Source: a virus
Direction: 5' to 3' (one strand)
Virus record (IMG/VR): IMGVR_UViG_3300029286_000138
Coordinates: 1 to 35,089 of that record
DNA: 35,089 bases
This document shows, piece after piece, positions 24,728 to 31,916 of this stretch; position 1 is the stretch's first letter; each line of letters starts with the position of its first letter. The notes beneath the pieces were generated by a model that saw nothing but the letters and a program-made list of their open reading frames with translations, was not told the origin of the DNA and did not search any database. The translations under genes and the position numbers were made by a program.

Positions 24728-25989
24728 GACATACTTGCTTGTTTTTTAAACTCGAAGTATGCACGGAGATAAGTTGCGTCACTTATATCGTTCGAGAAAC
24801 TTAACTTTCTTTTAATTTCATCCTTTGGTGTAATACCAGCAATATCACCTTTAAATACTTTCTTAACAACTAAATATTCCTGTAGTTCTTTATCATCTAA
24901 TTTCCAATTAAAATTAACAGATAAATTGTTTACCTTTTCTGCAAACTTATAATATAATTGTGCTTTCATATTTGGAAATTTTTCACCATTGAAACATGAA
25001 GAGTTAGCATAATATTTTACACAACCATGAAGATAACCAGCAACCCCACTTCCAACACCACTCGAGTCAATAATTACATTAGATATACGACATTTATAAG
25101 TGTTCATAATCTCCTTTATCTTTTCAACAATTTGTGGTGATTCTGATTTTATTAAAATATGTTTTTGAACAGCATTCCAACCTTTCCACAATATAATTAC
25201 AGTTCTATCTTTACCTGTATCTGCTGGGTCAACTGTTATATAAGTATCATCTGATACATTTGTAAAAAACTCGTTGTAATATATTTGGACTAATTTCTCA
25301 TACTCAAACAAAGAAAAGTCATCATCGAATGACCAATTACCTAATAGTAATCTATTTCTTAATTCCGGTTCTAGATTATCCAAAGATTTAACATAACTTT
25401 CAGAAACATATTTATTATCTTTAATTGTTGCAGGAACATATACTGTACCATTTGGAGGATTTTTTATAAGTTCGTGTAAGTGTCCCGGACATGGGTTTGT
25501 AGTAATGAGTAGTTTACCAGTAATACCAAACTCATCAAGTTTGTATCTCATTCTAGTTTTAATAATTGTTATCGCCTTTTGAGAAATTTCTGCACCCTCA
25601 TCAATCAAACCGGCAGAAAATTCTGTGCCGGAAAAGCGTATGTATTCGGTGTCTGATGGGTACTCAAAGAAATCCAAACAATATATTTCAGATCCATTTG
25701 AAAAAGTATACACAAAATTTTGATTATTGAAAGATACCATATTACTTAAACCCCAAGAATCTATTAAAGAGTTCATTGTGAGAATGGTGCTACGGCGAAG
25801 TGTACTTAATCTTGACCTCCCCATAAACATTCTATTACCGGGATAACGAAGAGAATTAATAACCAACCACGCACAACCCAACCAGCTCTTGCCGGATCCA
25901 AGACTCCCACCATAGACCACAGTATCAATATCTTTTCTTTCAAGGTATTGAAACGCAATATGTTGTTTCGGTTGTGGTTTAAAATTTAT
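24715..25989 (-). CDS. terL: Terminase large subunit, apparent AUA start
   Basis: The packaging motor ATPase and nuclease. Walker A is YGGSLGSGKSW, Walker B-like is FSAGLIDEGAEIS, and the nuclease domain has VDPADTGKDRTVIILWKG and VIIDSSGVGSGVAGYL. The conserved N-terminus (INFKPQPKQHIAFQYLERKD) lies upstream of the first conventional start, GTG at 25920, and removing it would lose the segment before Walker A. The frame opens after a TGA at 26001-25999 and has no ATG, GTG or TTG before it. ATA at 25989 overlaps the small-subunit stop as ATAA, in the same geometry as the ATGA overlaps elsewhere here. From there the product is 424 residues. A -1 shift at AAA just before that stop is an alternative. 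Confidence 0.88.
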   Translation of the reverse strand: MNFKPQPKQHIAFQYLERKDIDTVVYGGSLGSGKSWLGCAWLVINSLRYPGNRMFMGRSRLSTLRRSTILTMNSLIDSWGLSNMVSFNNQNFVYTFSNGSEIYCLDFFEYPSDTEYIRFSGTEFSAGLIDEGAEISQKAITIIKTRMRYKLDEFGITGKLLITTNPCPGHLHELIKNPPNGTVYVPATIKDNKYVSESYVKSLDNLEPELRNRLLLGNWSFDDDFSLFEYEKLVQIYYNEFFTNVSDDTYITVDPADTGKDRTVIILWKGWNAVQKHILIKSESPQIVEKIKEIMNTYKCRISNVIIDSSGVGSGVAGYLHGCVKYYANSSCFNGEKFPNMKAQLYYKFAEKVNNLSVNFNWKLDDKELQEYLVVKKVFKGDIAGITPKDEIKRKLSFSNDISDATYLRAYFEFKKQASMSWSK

Positions 25990-26462
25990 TTCGATATGTC
26001 ATTATCATTAATTTTTATAACCACTTGGTCATCTGTTTCAACCTGTGGTTGATGATAATGAAGAATAAGACTTGTAGAATTTATATCTATTTGTCCTTTA
26101 ACGATATGTAATCCCAAAAGGTCAGCAAGTAATTTATATCCTGATAATGTATTTTTAATATCACCATTTCTTTTTGCTAAGTCAATGGTATCCATGATAT
26201 CGGTGAGTATTCTTTCCTTTGATAAATGTAAATCCTTAAATTTATCTTTGTAATAATTATCAACAAATTCAGATACTAATTGTTTTTTATTTTCAAGTAA
26301 GTTTCTGAAGTGATTGTGTTTCTGAATCTTATTCCATAAAACTTTATCAGGATATAACTGATCAAACACCACTAATTTGTTCCAATTGTTTACAATTAAT
26401 AGTGTTAAAATTTGTATATCCTTATTACTCAATACATTATGTTTTACAATTTTATAACTCAT
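25986..26462 (-). CDS. Terminase small subunit (probable)
   Basis: A 158-residue, mostly helical protein directly before the large terminase gene. The central helix pair (KERILTDIMDTIDLAKRNGD and SGYKLLADLLGLH) is like the oligomerisation core of Terminase_2-type small subunits that recognise the packaging site. An N-terminal helix-turn-helix is plausible around residues 12-50. The C-terminus is acidic. It is preceded by TATATATA (26468-26475) and by a strong terminator at 26479-26506, so transcription must start in the short space between or read through. Confidence 0.7.
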   Translation of the reverse strand: MSYKIVKHNVLSNKDIQILTLLIVNNWNKLVVFDQLYPDKVLWNKIQKHNHFRNLLENKKQLVSEFVDNYYKDKFKDLHLSKERILTDIMDTIDLAKRNGDIKNTLSGYKLLADLLGLHIVKGQIDINSTSLILHYHQPQVETDDQVVIKINDNDISK

Positions 26463-26478
26463 ACATGTATATATAAAA

Positions 26479-26506
26479 AAAGGTGGGTCTTGTTTGACCC
26501 ACCTTT
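26479..26506 (-). terminator. Strong leftward terminator before the terminase operon
   Basis: On the minus strand AAAGGTGGGTC (26506-26496), loop AAACAA, GACCCACCTTT (26489-26479), then further T residues. This 11-bp stem with a U-run is a classical intrinsic terminator. It lies between leader copy A (26527-26587) and the small terminase gene, so it either ends a short RNA of about 100 nt or serves as an attenuator. Confidence 0.9.
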
Positions 26507-26526
26507 AACCAAGAAATAAATTATCA

Positions 26527-26587
26527 TGTTGTTGTCATCAAAATGACCCCCCTTACTTTTTCATTTTGTTTTATTTTAAGATTAGTG
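26527..26587 (-). repeat. Leader element copy A, with Met-Lys-Lys mini-ORF
   Basis: A 61-base sequence almost identical, in opposite orientation, to 30878-30937. On the minus strand it begins CACTAATCTTAAAAT, has ATG AAA AAG TAA at 26564-26553, then G6, a short hairpin GTCAT-TTTG-ATGAC, and ACAACAACA. It faces the terminase operon. A related upstream box, AGCGTTTCGCCGAATA, lies at 26607-26622 (plus strand). Confidence 0.9.
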
Positions 26588-26638
26588 AGTGATTAATTTC
26601 AATTATAGCGTTTCGCCGAATAAAAAAAATTTACCAAT
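26588..26638. other. Spacer with GCGTTT box upstream of leader copy A
   Basis: AT-rich spacer. Plus-strand AGCGTTTCGCCGAATAAAAA (26607-26626) has a reverse-complement counterpart, AGCGTTTAGCCGAAATAAAA, upstream of leader copy B (30814-30833). The box-to-leader distance is 19 bases here and 44 there, so it is more likely a protein site than a promoter element. No gene is visible. Confidence 0.5.
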
Positions 26639-26986
26639 ATACTCAAATACTCACTCATTTTTACGCCTATATATATTTTTTTTCAAAATTGAAAAATTGA
26701 AGTGAGTATTTGATGAGTATTTGTATGAGTATTTGAGTATAAACATGAGTATAAACATAAGAAAATAAGTGTATATATATATATATCTATATATGTTATA
26801 TTATTATATATTATTATATATTAATTACTTACTGTTTTATACATTATCCAAAAATAAAAAAATATATAAGGGCTAAAAACAGGTGAGTATAAATTAAAAA
26901 ATCCAGTTTTTTTAACTGGATTTTTTAATAATTTCAAAAAACTCATGAGTATTTGAGTATATACTCATGATATTTTTGAGTATAAA
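26639..26986 (+). repeat. GAGTATTTG/GAGTATAAA iteron cluster, candidate replication origin
   Basis: Nine direct copies of GAGTAT occur at 26704, 26715, 26727, 26735, 26747, 26885, 26947, 26955 and 26978; all but the one at 26955 continue as TTG or AAA. Inverted copies (ATACTC) lie at 26639, 26647 and 26961, the last forming the palindrome GAGTATATACTC (26955-26966). Between the groups, 26770-26830 is almost pure A/T, suitable for unwinding. The array holds no gene and runs into the 3' end of the primase-helicase gene. Iterons plus an AT-rich stretch beside a replication gene are the usual structure of an origin. Confidence 0.7.
26896..26926. terminator. Bidirectional terminator within the iteron region
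   Basis: AAAAAATCCAGTT (26896-26908), five-base T loop, AACTGGATTTTTT (26914-26926): a perfect 13-bp stem with A and T tracts in both directions. It would end the leftward primase operon before the main iteron group. Confidence 0.9.
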
Positions 26987-29346
26987 TGGTGATTTTTTTT
27001 ACTTATAAGATTAAAATTTTTCCATTTTGAAATCATTCTTGTTAAGGTAGATTTTGAATAATTATATTTTTGATTTTTATTTACAGAGTCTATACTTTTA
27101 AGATTAAATTCTTTTGGTAATAGATCAAGAAAATCCGTTTTTAAATTATTATAATTCATAACGACATCATCTGTTCCAGCAATATTATTAAATAATAATT
27201 CGGAATGTTTAATTAAAATTTTTACGATTTCAATAGAATTATAAAAATCTATATCATCAACAAAAATAATATTATCTTCCATAATATTAATATTTTCCCT
27301 TTTCTTAATATTAAATATATTATTTTCATATCTTCTTAAACAAGAAAGAATTCCCATAATTCTAACAGCAACCAAACCATGTCGTTTAACTATTGCGTCA
27401 TAAGAGATAGAGTTATAATCTACAATATCGTTCATTTCTCTAGAAAAAATACTATCAAATTCCGATATTTGTTTATCTGTTAATTTTACATTCCAGTAAT
27501 CTGAAATATAATCATCAATCATATTTTTTAATTGAAGTGACGCTAACTCGAAGTTCTTCATTCCTTTTAAATCGTAATCTTTAAATGGACTAATCCATTT
27601 AGATTCCATATCAAATAGATAATAAATAAATCTACTTAATAATCCGTTTTCAGCACCTTTTTTACCAATCATGTTTTTTGGTTGGTCGATAGTTCCACTT
27701 ATACAAACACTTATATTTGGTGATTTAATCCTTCTTTTTTTACTAACTCTACCAATATTTATATCTTCATTTTGAAATGCGTTTCTTAAAACAACTGAAA
27801 AATCACCCCATCCACCTTGTTTACCACCTTCATTATTGGATGTAAGTATATCAGCTTCATTTTCAAATACAATACCAACACCTTCATTATTTATTAAATC
27901 TTCATTTACACTAGCTTTGGATGAATCACCAGCAATTAATAAAGATTTCAATATTGGAGGTTCTATATGTTTCTTCTCTTTATCATCTAGTAAAATATAT
28001 TCATCATATGATTTTATATAATTTTCATAAAAAGTATCTTCAGTTTTATTTAAAATCTTTTTAGATGATGACATAATACCTTTCCCCAATCCTGATCTAG
28101 CACCGATGAAAGTATAAAAATTTAAAAATTGTTTTTTTCTGAAATATGTTGTTGAAACAGTTTTAAAACATGGACCGAGTATAGTCAATAATGATAACAA
28201 AATCAAATCCTTATCTCTACTAGAATCGAATATATAAGTTAAATTTTTAAGAAATTCTGGTAAATCGTCATATACTTTTGTAGGTATTATTGGTGTGTTT
28301 CTTAAATCGTTTCTTTCAATTTCTTCATCAACTTCATCTTCTACTGTTTCTATTTCTTCGAATTTTATTGGTGGTATTATACCTTTATTAAAAAAGAAAA
28401 CACTCAACAATAAATCATTACCATCTTTTTTAGATAAAACATGTTCTTTAAATGTCTTAAAGTCTATTAAATATTTTCTAAATCCACCATTTTTAGAATA
28501 ATTTTCATTTATCATATTATAAAACCAATGAATAATATCTTCTGGTTGATTTCTTAAACAATAGAATAATCCGTTAAATTTATCGTAATGTTCAAATATT
28601 TCTTTAAATTTATCTTTATTAAATTCGTAAAGATTATCTAAATAAGGAATTTGTATTTTTTCATTACCATTGACAATTTCATAATTTTCTTCTTTAATTA
28701 TGATATTTTCATTGTAAAGAGGTTCCCATTCATCTTTGTAAAAGGAACCTGTTATACAATACCTAAATGTTACCTGTGATAATTTACCCGCGGATACATC
28801 ACCAGCGTATTTTCTATTTAATTTTATACCATAATTATCTGATAAATACTTCATCAGAAATTGATAATTGGATTTATGTATTTGTTTTAATATATTGGTA
28901 GGGTAATCAATACCATATTTAATATATTCTTCAAAGAATGAAGATTGAATATTTACGAATCCTCTTATTCCAAATAATGATTTTGAAAGGCCACCACTTA
29001 TTATATGTGTATCATTTTTGAGTTTATCAACAAATTCCTGTAATGATTTTGTATTTGTATCGGAATAGAATAATTCCAATTCTTTTAGTTTATCTTCTTC
29101 GTTATCGAAATGAAAATCTATATCAAAGAAATTCATTGACGGACAAAGAAAATCATCAGCGGTTTTACCGTTAACGGTATTATTTATAACGTAACATGGT
29201 TTATCTGTATATGGTGGATCTTTTCTAATTTCATCGAAAAAATCATCCATATCATATTCCACCGGTCTTTCCCATTTTATTGATGTATCTATTTTACTCC
29301 ATTTATAGAATTTTAAATTATCTTTAATTTCGTCTTTACTTAACAT
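26965..29346 (-). CDS. Primase-helicase (BT4734-like N-terminal domain plus DUF3987 ATPase)
   Basis: A 793-residue protein. The N-terminal part (about residues 65-240) carries FFDIDFHFDN and ISGGLSKSLFGIRGFVNI, the pattern of BT4734/VirE-N type primase domains. A DUF3987 helicase-like ATPase follows: Walker A GARSGLGKG at about 412-420, Walker B-like GVGIVFENEADIL near 490, then ISGTIDQPKNMIG and LLSRFIYYLF. The C-terminal 70 residues look like a winged helix (YSKSTLTRMISKWKNFNLI). It is the likely replication initiator and unwinding protein. It is last in a three-gene leftward operon and ends inside the iteron cluster. Confidence 0.85.
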   Translation of the reverse strand: MLSKDEIKDNLKFYKWSKIDTSIKWERPVEYDMDDFFDEIRKDPPYTDKPCYVINNTVNGKTADDFLCPSMNFFDIDFHFDNEEDKLKELELFYSDTNTKSLQEFVDKLKNDTHIISGGLSKSLFGIRGFVNIQSSFFEEYIKYGIDYPTNILKQIHKSNYQFLMKYLSDNYGIKLNRKYAGDVSAGKLSQVTFRYCITGSFYKDEWEPLYNENIIIKEENYEIVNGNEKIQIPYLDNLYEFNKDKFKEIFEHYDKFNGLFYCLRNQPEDIIHWFYNMINENYSKNGGFRKYLIDFKTFKEHVLSKKDGNDLLLSVFFFNKGIIPPIKFEEIETVEDEVDEEIERNDLRNTPIIPTKVYDDLPEFLKNLTYIFDSSRDKDLILLSLLTILGPCFKTVSTTYFRKKQFLNFYTFIGARSGLGKGIMSSSKKILNKTEDTFYENYIKSYDEYILLDDKEKKHIEPPILKSLLIAGDSSKASVNEDLINNEGVGIVFENEADILTSNNEGGKQGGWGDFSVVLRNAFQNEDINIGRVSKKRRIKSPNISVCISGTIDQPKNMIGKKGAENGLLSRFIYYLFDMESKWISPFKDYDLKGMKNFELASLQLKNMIDDYISDYWNVKLTDKQISEFDSIFSREMNDIVDYNSISYDAIVKRHGLVAVRIMGILSCLRRYENNIFNIKKRENINIMEDNIIFVDDIDFYNSIEIVKILIKHSELLFNNIAGTDDVVMNYNNLKTDFLDLLPKEFNLKSIDSVNKNQKYNYSKSTLTRMISKWKNFNLISKKNHHLYSKIS

Positions 29347-29355
29347 TCATATCTA

Positions 29356-29538
29356 TTATTTTTTATAATTCCTCATTAATTTATCCATTATAAATCTTCC
29401 GAATAAGAAATCTCTATCTATCACAACTTCATTTTTATATTTTTCATCAAATTCTTTGGATAATTCTTCATGTATATCTTCTGGAAAATTCAATTCCATT
29501 TTATTTCTATCATCTATATAGATTGTTTCTTTAATCAT
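29356..29538 (-). CDS. Small acidic protein before the primase-helicase gene
   Basis: A 60-residue protein (FPEDIHEELSKEFDEKYKNE in the middle) with a basic C-terminus. The ATG overlaps the stop of the preceding ribbon-helix-helix-like gene as ATGA, and the primase-helicase gene starts 9 bases after its stop. It is helical with charged ends. No family is recognised; a regulatory partner of its neighbour is possible. Confidence 0.65.
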   Translation of the reverse strand: MIKETIYIDDRNKMELNFPEDIHEELSKEFDEKYKNEVVIDRDFLFGRFIMDKLMRNYKK

Positions 29539-29720
29539 AACCCAACCCTTTCCACTTGTTTTGATACTTCTTCAATTAAATTCATTCCATGTTTCTTAAC
29601 TAGAAAATCTATAAAATAGCTTTTCCTTATACCTAATTTTTTTGATGCAATACCAATAATATCATATGCTTCCTGTGATATGTAATACATTACTGGTTTT
29701 TCGTTTTCTTTCAATTTCAT
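29535..29720 (-). CDS. Ribbon-helix-helix-like regulator (tentative)
   Basis: A 61-residue protein. The pattern KPVMYYISQEAYDIIGIASK followed by LGIRKSYFIDFLVKKHG reads as a beta strand, a first helix, and a second helix starting with a Ser/Tyr N-cap, the CopG/Arc-type arrangement. Such proteins bind as dimers to short operators. It is first in the leftward replication operon, so it may control the divergent region at 29721-29905, which carries two small inverted repeats. Confidence 0.55.
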   Translation of the reverse strand: MKLKENEKPVMYYISQEAYDIIGIASKKLGIRKSYFIDFLVKKHGMNLIEEVSKQVERVGL

Positions 29721-29905
29721 AACCTATTTATTAATTTTTGTCCTTTCGGATGATGTTATATATATAAATGGTATGGCTCAAAGTTTATGTTTTATAAAAA
29801 TAATTAAAAATAATTTAAACAAATTCATTAACCTAATCTATAAATCATAAATCCCATTGGGATAGAATAAATCGGAACACCGTTCCTAAAAAGAAAACAA
29901 ATAAA
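29721..29905. promoter_or_regulatory. Divergent promoter region with two small inverted repeats
   Basis: This 185-base gap separates the leftward replication operon from the rightward gene at 29906. TATATATATA lies at 29757-29766. Two short inverted repeats lie in the rightward leader: ATCCCATTGGGAT (29851-29863) and GGAAC-ACC-GTTCC (29874-29886), 20 bases before the ATG. They could be operators or RNA hairpins that control translation. No exact TAnnTTTG box was found. Confidence 0.5.
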
Positions 29906-30655
29906 ATGGAAGAATTAGAAAAAAATGTACCGGAAGAATTAAATGATGATTTATCATTTTTGGGTGGAAACAATGAAGTTTCAAAATATGAAAAATATTA
30001 TTTTGCTAAGTTGTATACAAAAAAGGGAACTGAACCTCATTTCAAATTTCGTAGAATTGTTGATGGTGTACCAACTGATGTTAAAGGAACTACAAAAACG
30101 ATTAGTGGTAAATTGAATAAAATTACATTCAGTCAATATGAATATGAGGGTGTAACATTAAAGACAGTCAGGTTTAATTTTGAAACTTTGAATGAAGATG
30201 GAAAACTTGTTGGAATAAGTTGGGGGTGTGGTTGGAATTCAGTATTACAGAATCTTGTAAATTGCTTATTGAATGAAGAAAAGGAAATAAAATCTTTATT
30301 GGTATCTGTTTATAAGGATCCAAAATCGGATTATAATAAAGCGATGTTTCGTGTAAATGGTAACAAACCAGAATGGAAATATTCAATAGAAGAATTGAAT
30401 GAAAAGAAAGAAAAAATTTTCAATAAGAAAGGAGAACTTGTTAAAACTGAAGTTGGTGAATTGGTTGATTTTCTTGAATCCGAATTAAAAAATCATCTAA
30501 ATGTTATTCTACCAAATTTCAAACCAGAAGAAGAAATTAAAGAAAACGTAACACCAACTATTGTTGAAAGTTCAATAAATGATTTTTTCAAAGAAGATCC
30601 TGATATGGAGTTGGGAGTTGATGAACCAACACCACCACCAAAGAAGAAAAAATAG
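29906..30655 (+). CDS. Possible single-stranded DNA-binding protein
   Basis: A 249-residue protein with an acidic N-terminus. The central region (about 30-165) is beta-rich with aromatic residues (YYFAKLYTKKG, FKFRRIVDG, RFNFETL, GISWGCGWNSVL), and the C-terminal region is charged, ending DEPTPPPKKKK. Size, composition and the single-gene unit opposite the primase-helicase fit a phage single-stranded DNA-binding protein, but the end lacks the usual acidic tip of bacterial SSB and no family was confirmed. The ATG follows AAACAAATAAA. It is followed by a structured 3' region and terminators. Confidence 0.5.
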   Translation: MEELEKNVPEELNDDLSFLGGNNEVSKYEKYYFAKLYTKKGTEPHFKFRRIVDGVPTDVKGTTKTISGKLNKITFSQYEYEGVTLKTVRFNFETLNEDGKLVGISWGCGWNSVLQNLVNCLLNEEKEIKSLLVSVYKDPKSDYNKAMFRVNGNKPEWKYSIEELNEKKEKIFNKKGELVKTEVGELVDFLESELKNHLNVILPNFKPEEEIKENVTPTIVESSINDFFKEDPDMELGVDEPTPPPKKKK

Positions 30656-30750
30656 TGTGCCATACACGCTAGACATCCTCGCAGGGAATTGCAAACGATG
30701 TTTGAGGGGGTCGAAAATCGGTGGAGTGACTACTACACTCCCCGATTTTT
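30653..30750 (+). ncRNA. Structured GC-richer 3' region, possible small RNA
   Basis: In otherwise AT-rich DNA this stretch folds into consecutive stems: TAGTGTG-CCATA-CACGCTA (30653-30671, including the stop codon of the gene before), CAAAC-GAT-GTTTG nested under CCTC/GAGG (about 30676-30706), and a terminator hairpin at 30714-30750. No gene is visible in it. It could be a 3'-UTR-derived RNA or a separate transcript. Confidence 0.4.
30714..30750 (+). terminator. Terminator, second copy of the GTGACTACTACAC element
   Basis: AAAATCGG (30714-30721), bulged T, GGAGTG (30723-30728), loop ACTACTA, CACTCC (30736-30741), CCGATTTTT (30742-30750). The 14-bp stem and T-run make a strong terminator for the gene at 29906-30655. 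The loop and its closing pairs, and the preceding GGGTCG, match the hairpin at 20551-20590. Confidence 0.85.
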
Positions 30751-30779
30751 AAAATACTTTTAATTTGTCATCCATTGTT

Positions 30780-30817
30780 AAATCCCGGTGTTAGTCCATT
30801 GACATCGGGATTTTTTT
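30780..30817 (+). terminator. Second intrinsic terminator
   Basis: AAATCCCG (30780-30787), then TGT/ACA after a one-base mismatch, a loop of 10 bases, CGGGATTT (30806-30813) and T to 30817. It backs up the terminator 30 bases upstream and insulates leader copy B from upstream transcription. Confidence 0.85.
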
Positions 30818-30877
30818 ATTTCGGCTAAACGCTTTCCCACGCTTCCAAAAGATTGAGATACACTTCTTGTTTTATAC

Positions 30878-30937
30878 CACTAATCTTAAAATAAAACAAA
30901 ATGAAAAAGTAAGGGGGGTTGTTTGATGACAACAACA
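30878..30937 (+). repeat. Leader element copy B, with Met-Lys-Lys mini-ORF
   Basis: A 60-base sequence differing from copy A (26527-26587) only in a few bases after the G6 tract. ATG AAA AAG TAA is at 30901-30912, after AAATAAAACAAA. It then has G6, a hairpin TTGT-TTGATG-ACAA, and ACAACAACA. A second small hairpin, GGTTGT-GAC-ACAACC (30949-30963), follows without a T-run. It heads the rightward nuclease operon starting at 31027. Confidence 0.9.
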
Positions 30938-31026
30938 AAGGTCAAGGTGGTTGTGACACAACCCAGTGTAGTTTTGTATAAAAAAAATTTAGACTTTATA
31001 CTCAATTATTTTTTATATATATTATT

Positions 31027-31266
31027 ATGTTGGAAGGATATTACAGAAGGGACTCAATATTATATATGTATGATAGGAAACATTATAAAAGGGAAATGTT
31101 GAGAAATGAACTCATGACAAAAATTTGGAATGAGACCGGTAATTTTGTATATATACCACCAGATTCAAAAGATTTAATAGATGATGATGAGGAAGTTGAT
31201 ATACCAGATCAAATAATAGAAGAAATGATTGATGAAGATTTTGAAGAAAAAAATGAAGAAATATGA
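31027..31266 (+). CDS. Small protein with highly acidic C-terminus
   Basis: A 79-residue protein. The N-terminal half is basic and aromatic (YYRRDSILYMYDRKHYKREM) and the C-terminal half very acidic (DLIDDDEEVDIPDQIIEEM). It lies 90 bases after leader copy B and is first in a three-gene operon. Its stop overlaps the nuclease ATG (ATGA). The charge pattern suggests a protein-binding or DNA-mimic tail; no family recognised. Confidence 0.65.
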   Translation: MLEGYYRRDSILYMYDRKHYKREMLRNELMTKIWNETGNFVYIPPDSKDLIDDDEEVDIPDQIIEEMIDEDFEEKNEEI

Positions 31267-31625
31267 AAACAAGTTCAGCTAAAGCAAAAGGTCGTAGTTT
31301 ACAAAATACCATAAGAGAACAATTGAAATTAAATTTTCCTGAATTGGAGGAAGATGATATCAAATGTCAAATTATGGGTTGTTCAGGTGTAGATATTTTA
31401 CTTTCACCTGCAGCAAAGAAACTTATTCCATATTCGATAGAATGTAAAAATCAGGAAAAATTGAATATTTGGGAATCTTTAAAACAATGTGAAAAAAATT
31501 CCAATGGATTAACACCAGTATTATTTTTTAAAAGAAATCGTACCGATGTATATGCTGTAATAAAGATGGAAAAATTTATGGATTTTATTTCACCAAATTA
31601 TACAAATTATAAGAGCTATTTATAA
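31263..31625 (+). CDS. PDDEXK-type nuclease, Holliday junction resolvase-like
   Basis: A 120-residue protein. The core is KAKGRSLQNTIREQL (residues 7-21), GCSGVDILLSPAAKKLIPYS with Asp44, and IECKNQEKLNIWESLKQCE with Glu60 and Lys62. The D...ExK arrangement, Gly before Asp, and a Gln-containing helix after the Lys are typical of small phage PDDEXK nucleases such as resolvases. It probably processes branched replication or recombination intermediates before packaging. It is coupled on both sides (ATGA and TAATG). Confidence 0.75.
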   Translation: MKTSSAKAKGRSLQNTIREQLKLNFPELEEDDIKCQIMGCSGVDILLSPAAKKLIPYSIECKNQEKLNIWESLKQCEKNSNGLTPVLFFKRNRTDVYAVIKMEKFMDFISPNYTNYKSYL

Positions 31626-31867
31626 TGGATACAAATTTAATAGTGTTTTGTAAAGAATATGAATTTCATTTACAAAGTGGTCAAAAGGATTTAAGACCAT
31701 ATCTTAAAGAATACAACAGAATAATGGGTACTACCGATAAGGATGGTGTTTATTTTAAAAGATTATATAATTCATTTATTAAAGATGTTAACGAATTTCT
31801 TGATAGGAATGTGAAGATATGTCAAAGTAGATTGAAACATGTCAAGAAAGTAGTTAAAGAGTTTTGA
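31625..31867 (+). CDS. Small basic protein at the end of the nuclease operon
   Basis: An 80-residue, helical protein rich in Lys, with a basic end (SRLKHVKKVVKEF). Its ATG shares an A with the nuclease stop (TAATG). No domain recognised. No clear terminator follows; the converging fibre gene ends 50 bases away. Confidence 0.65.
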   Translation: MDTNLIVFCKEYEFHLQSGQKDLRPYLKEYNRIMGTTDKDGVYFKRLYNSFIKDVNEFLDRNVKICQSRLKHVKKVVKEF

Positions 31868-31916
31868 ATATGTGGAAATAGAAGATGATAGATATATAAA
31901 AAATTATGGAAAATAA

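Noticed and set aside
30925-31110. ATG frame starting MTTTKVKVVV after leader copy B
   Set aside because: It overlaps the well-placed gene at 31027 in another frame, and the matching frame in leader copy A stops after four codons.
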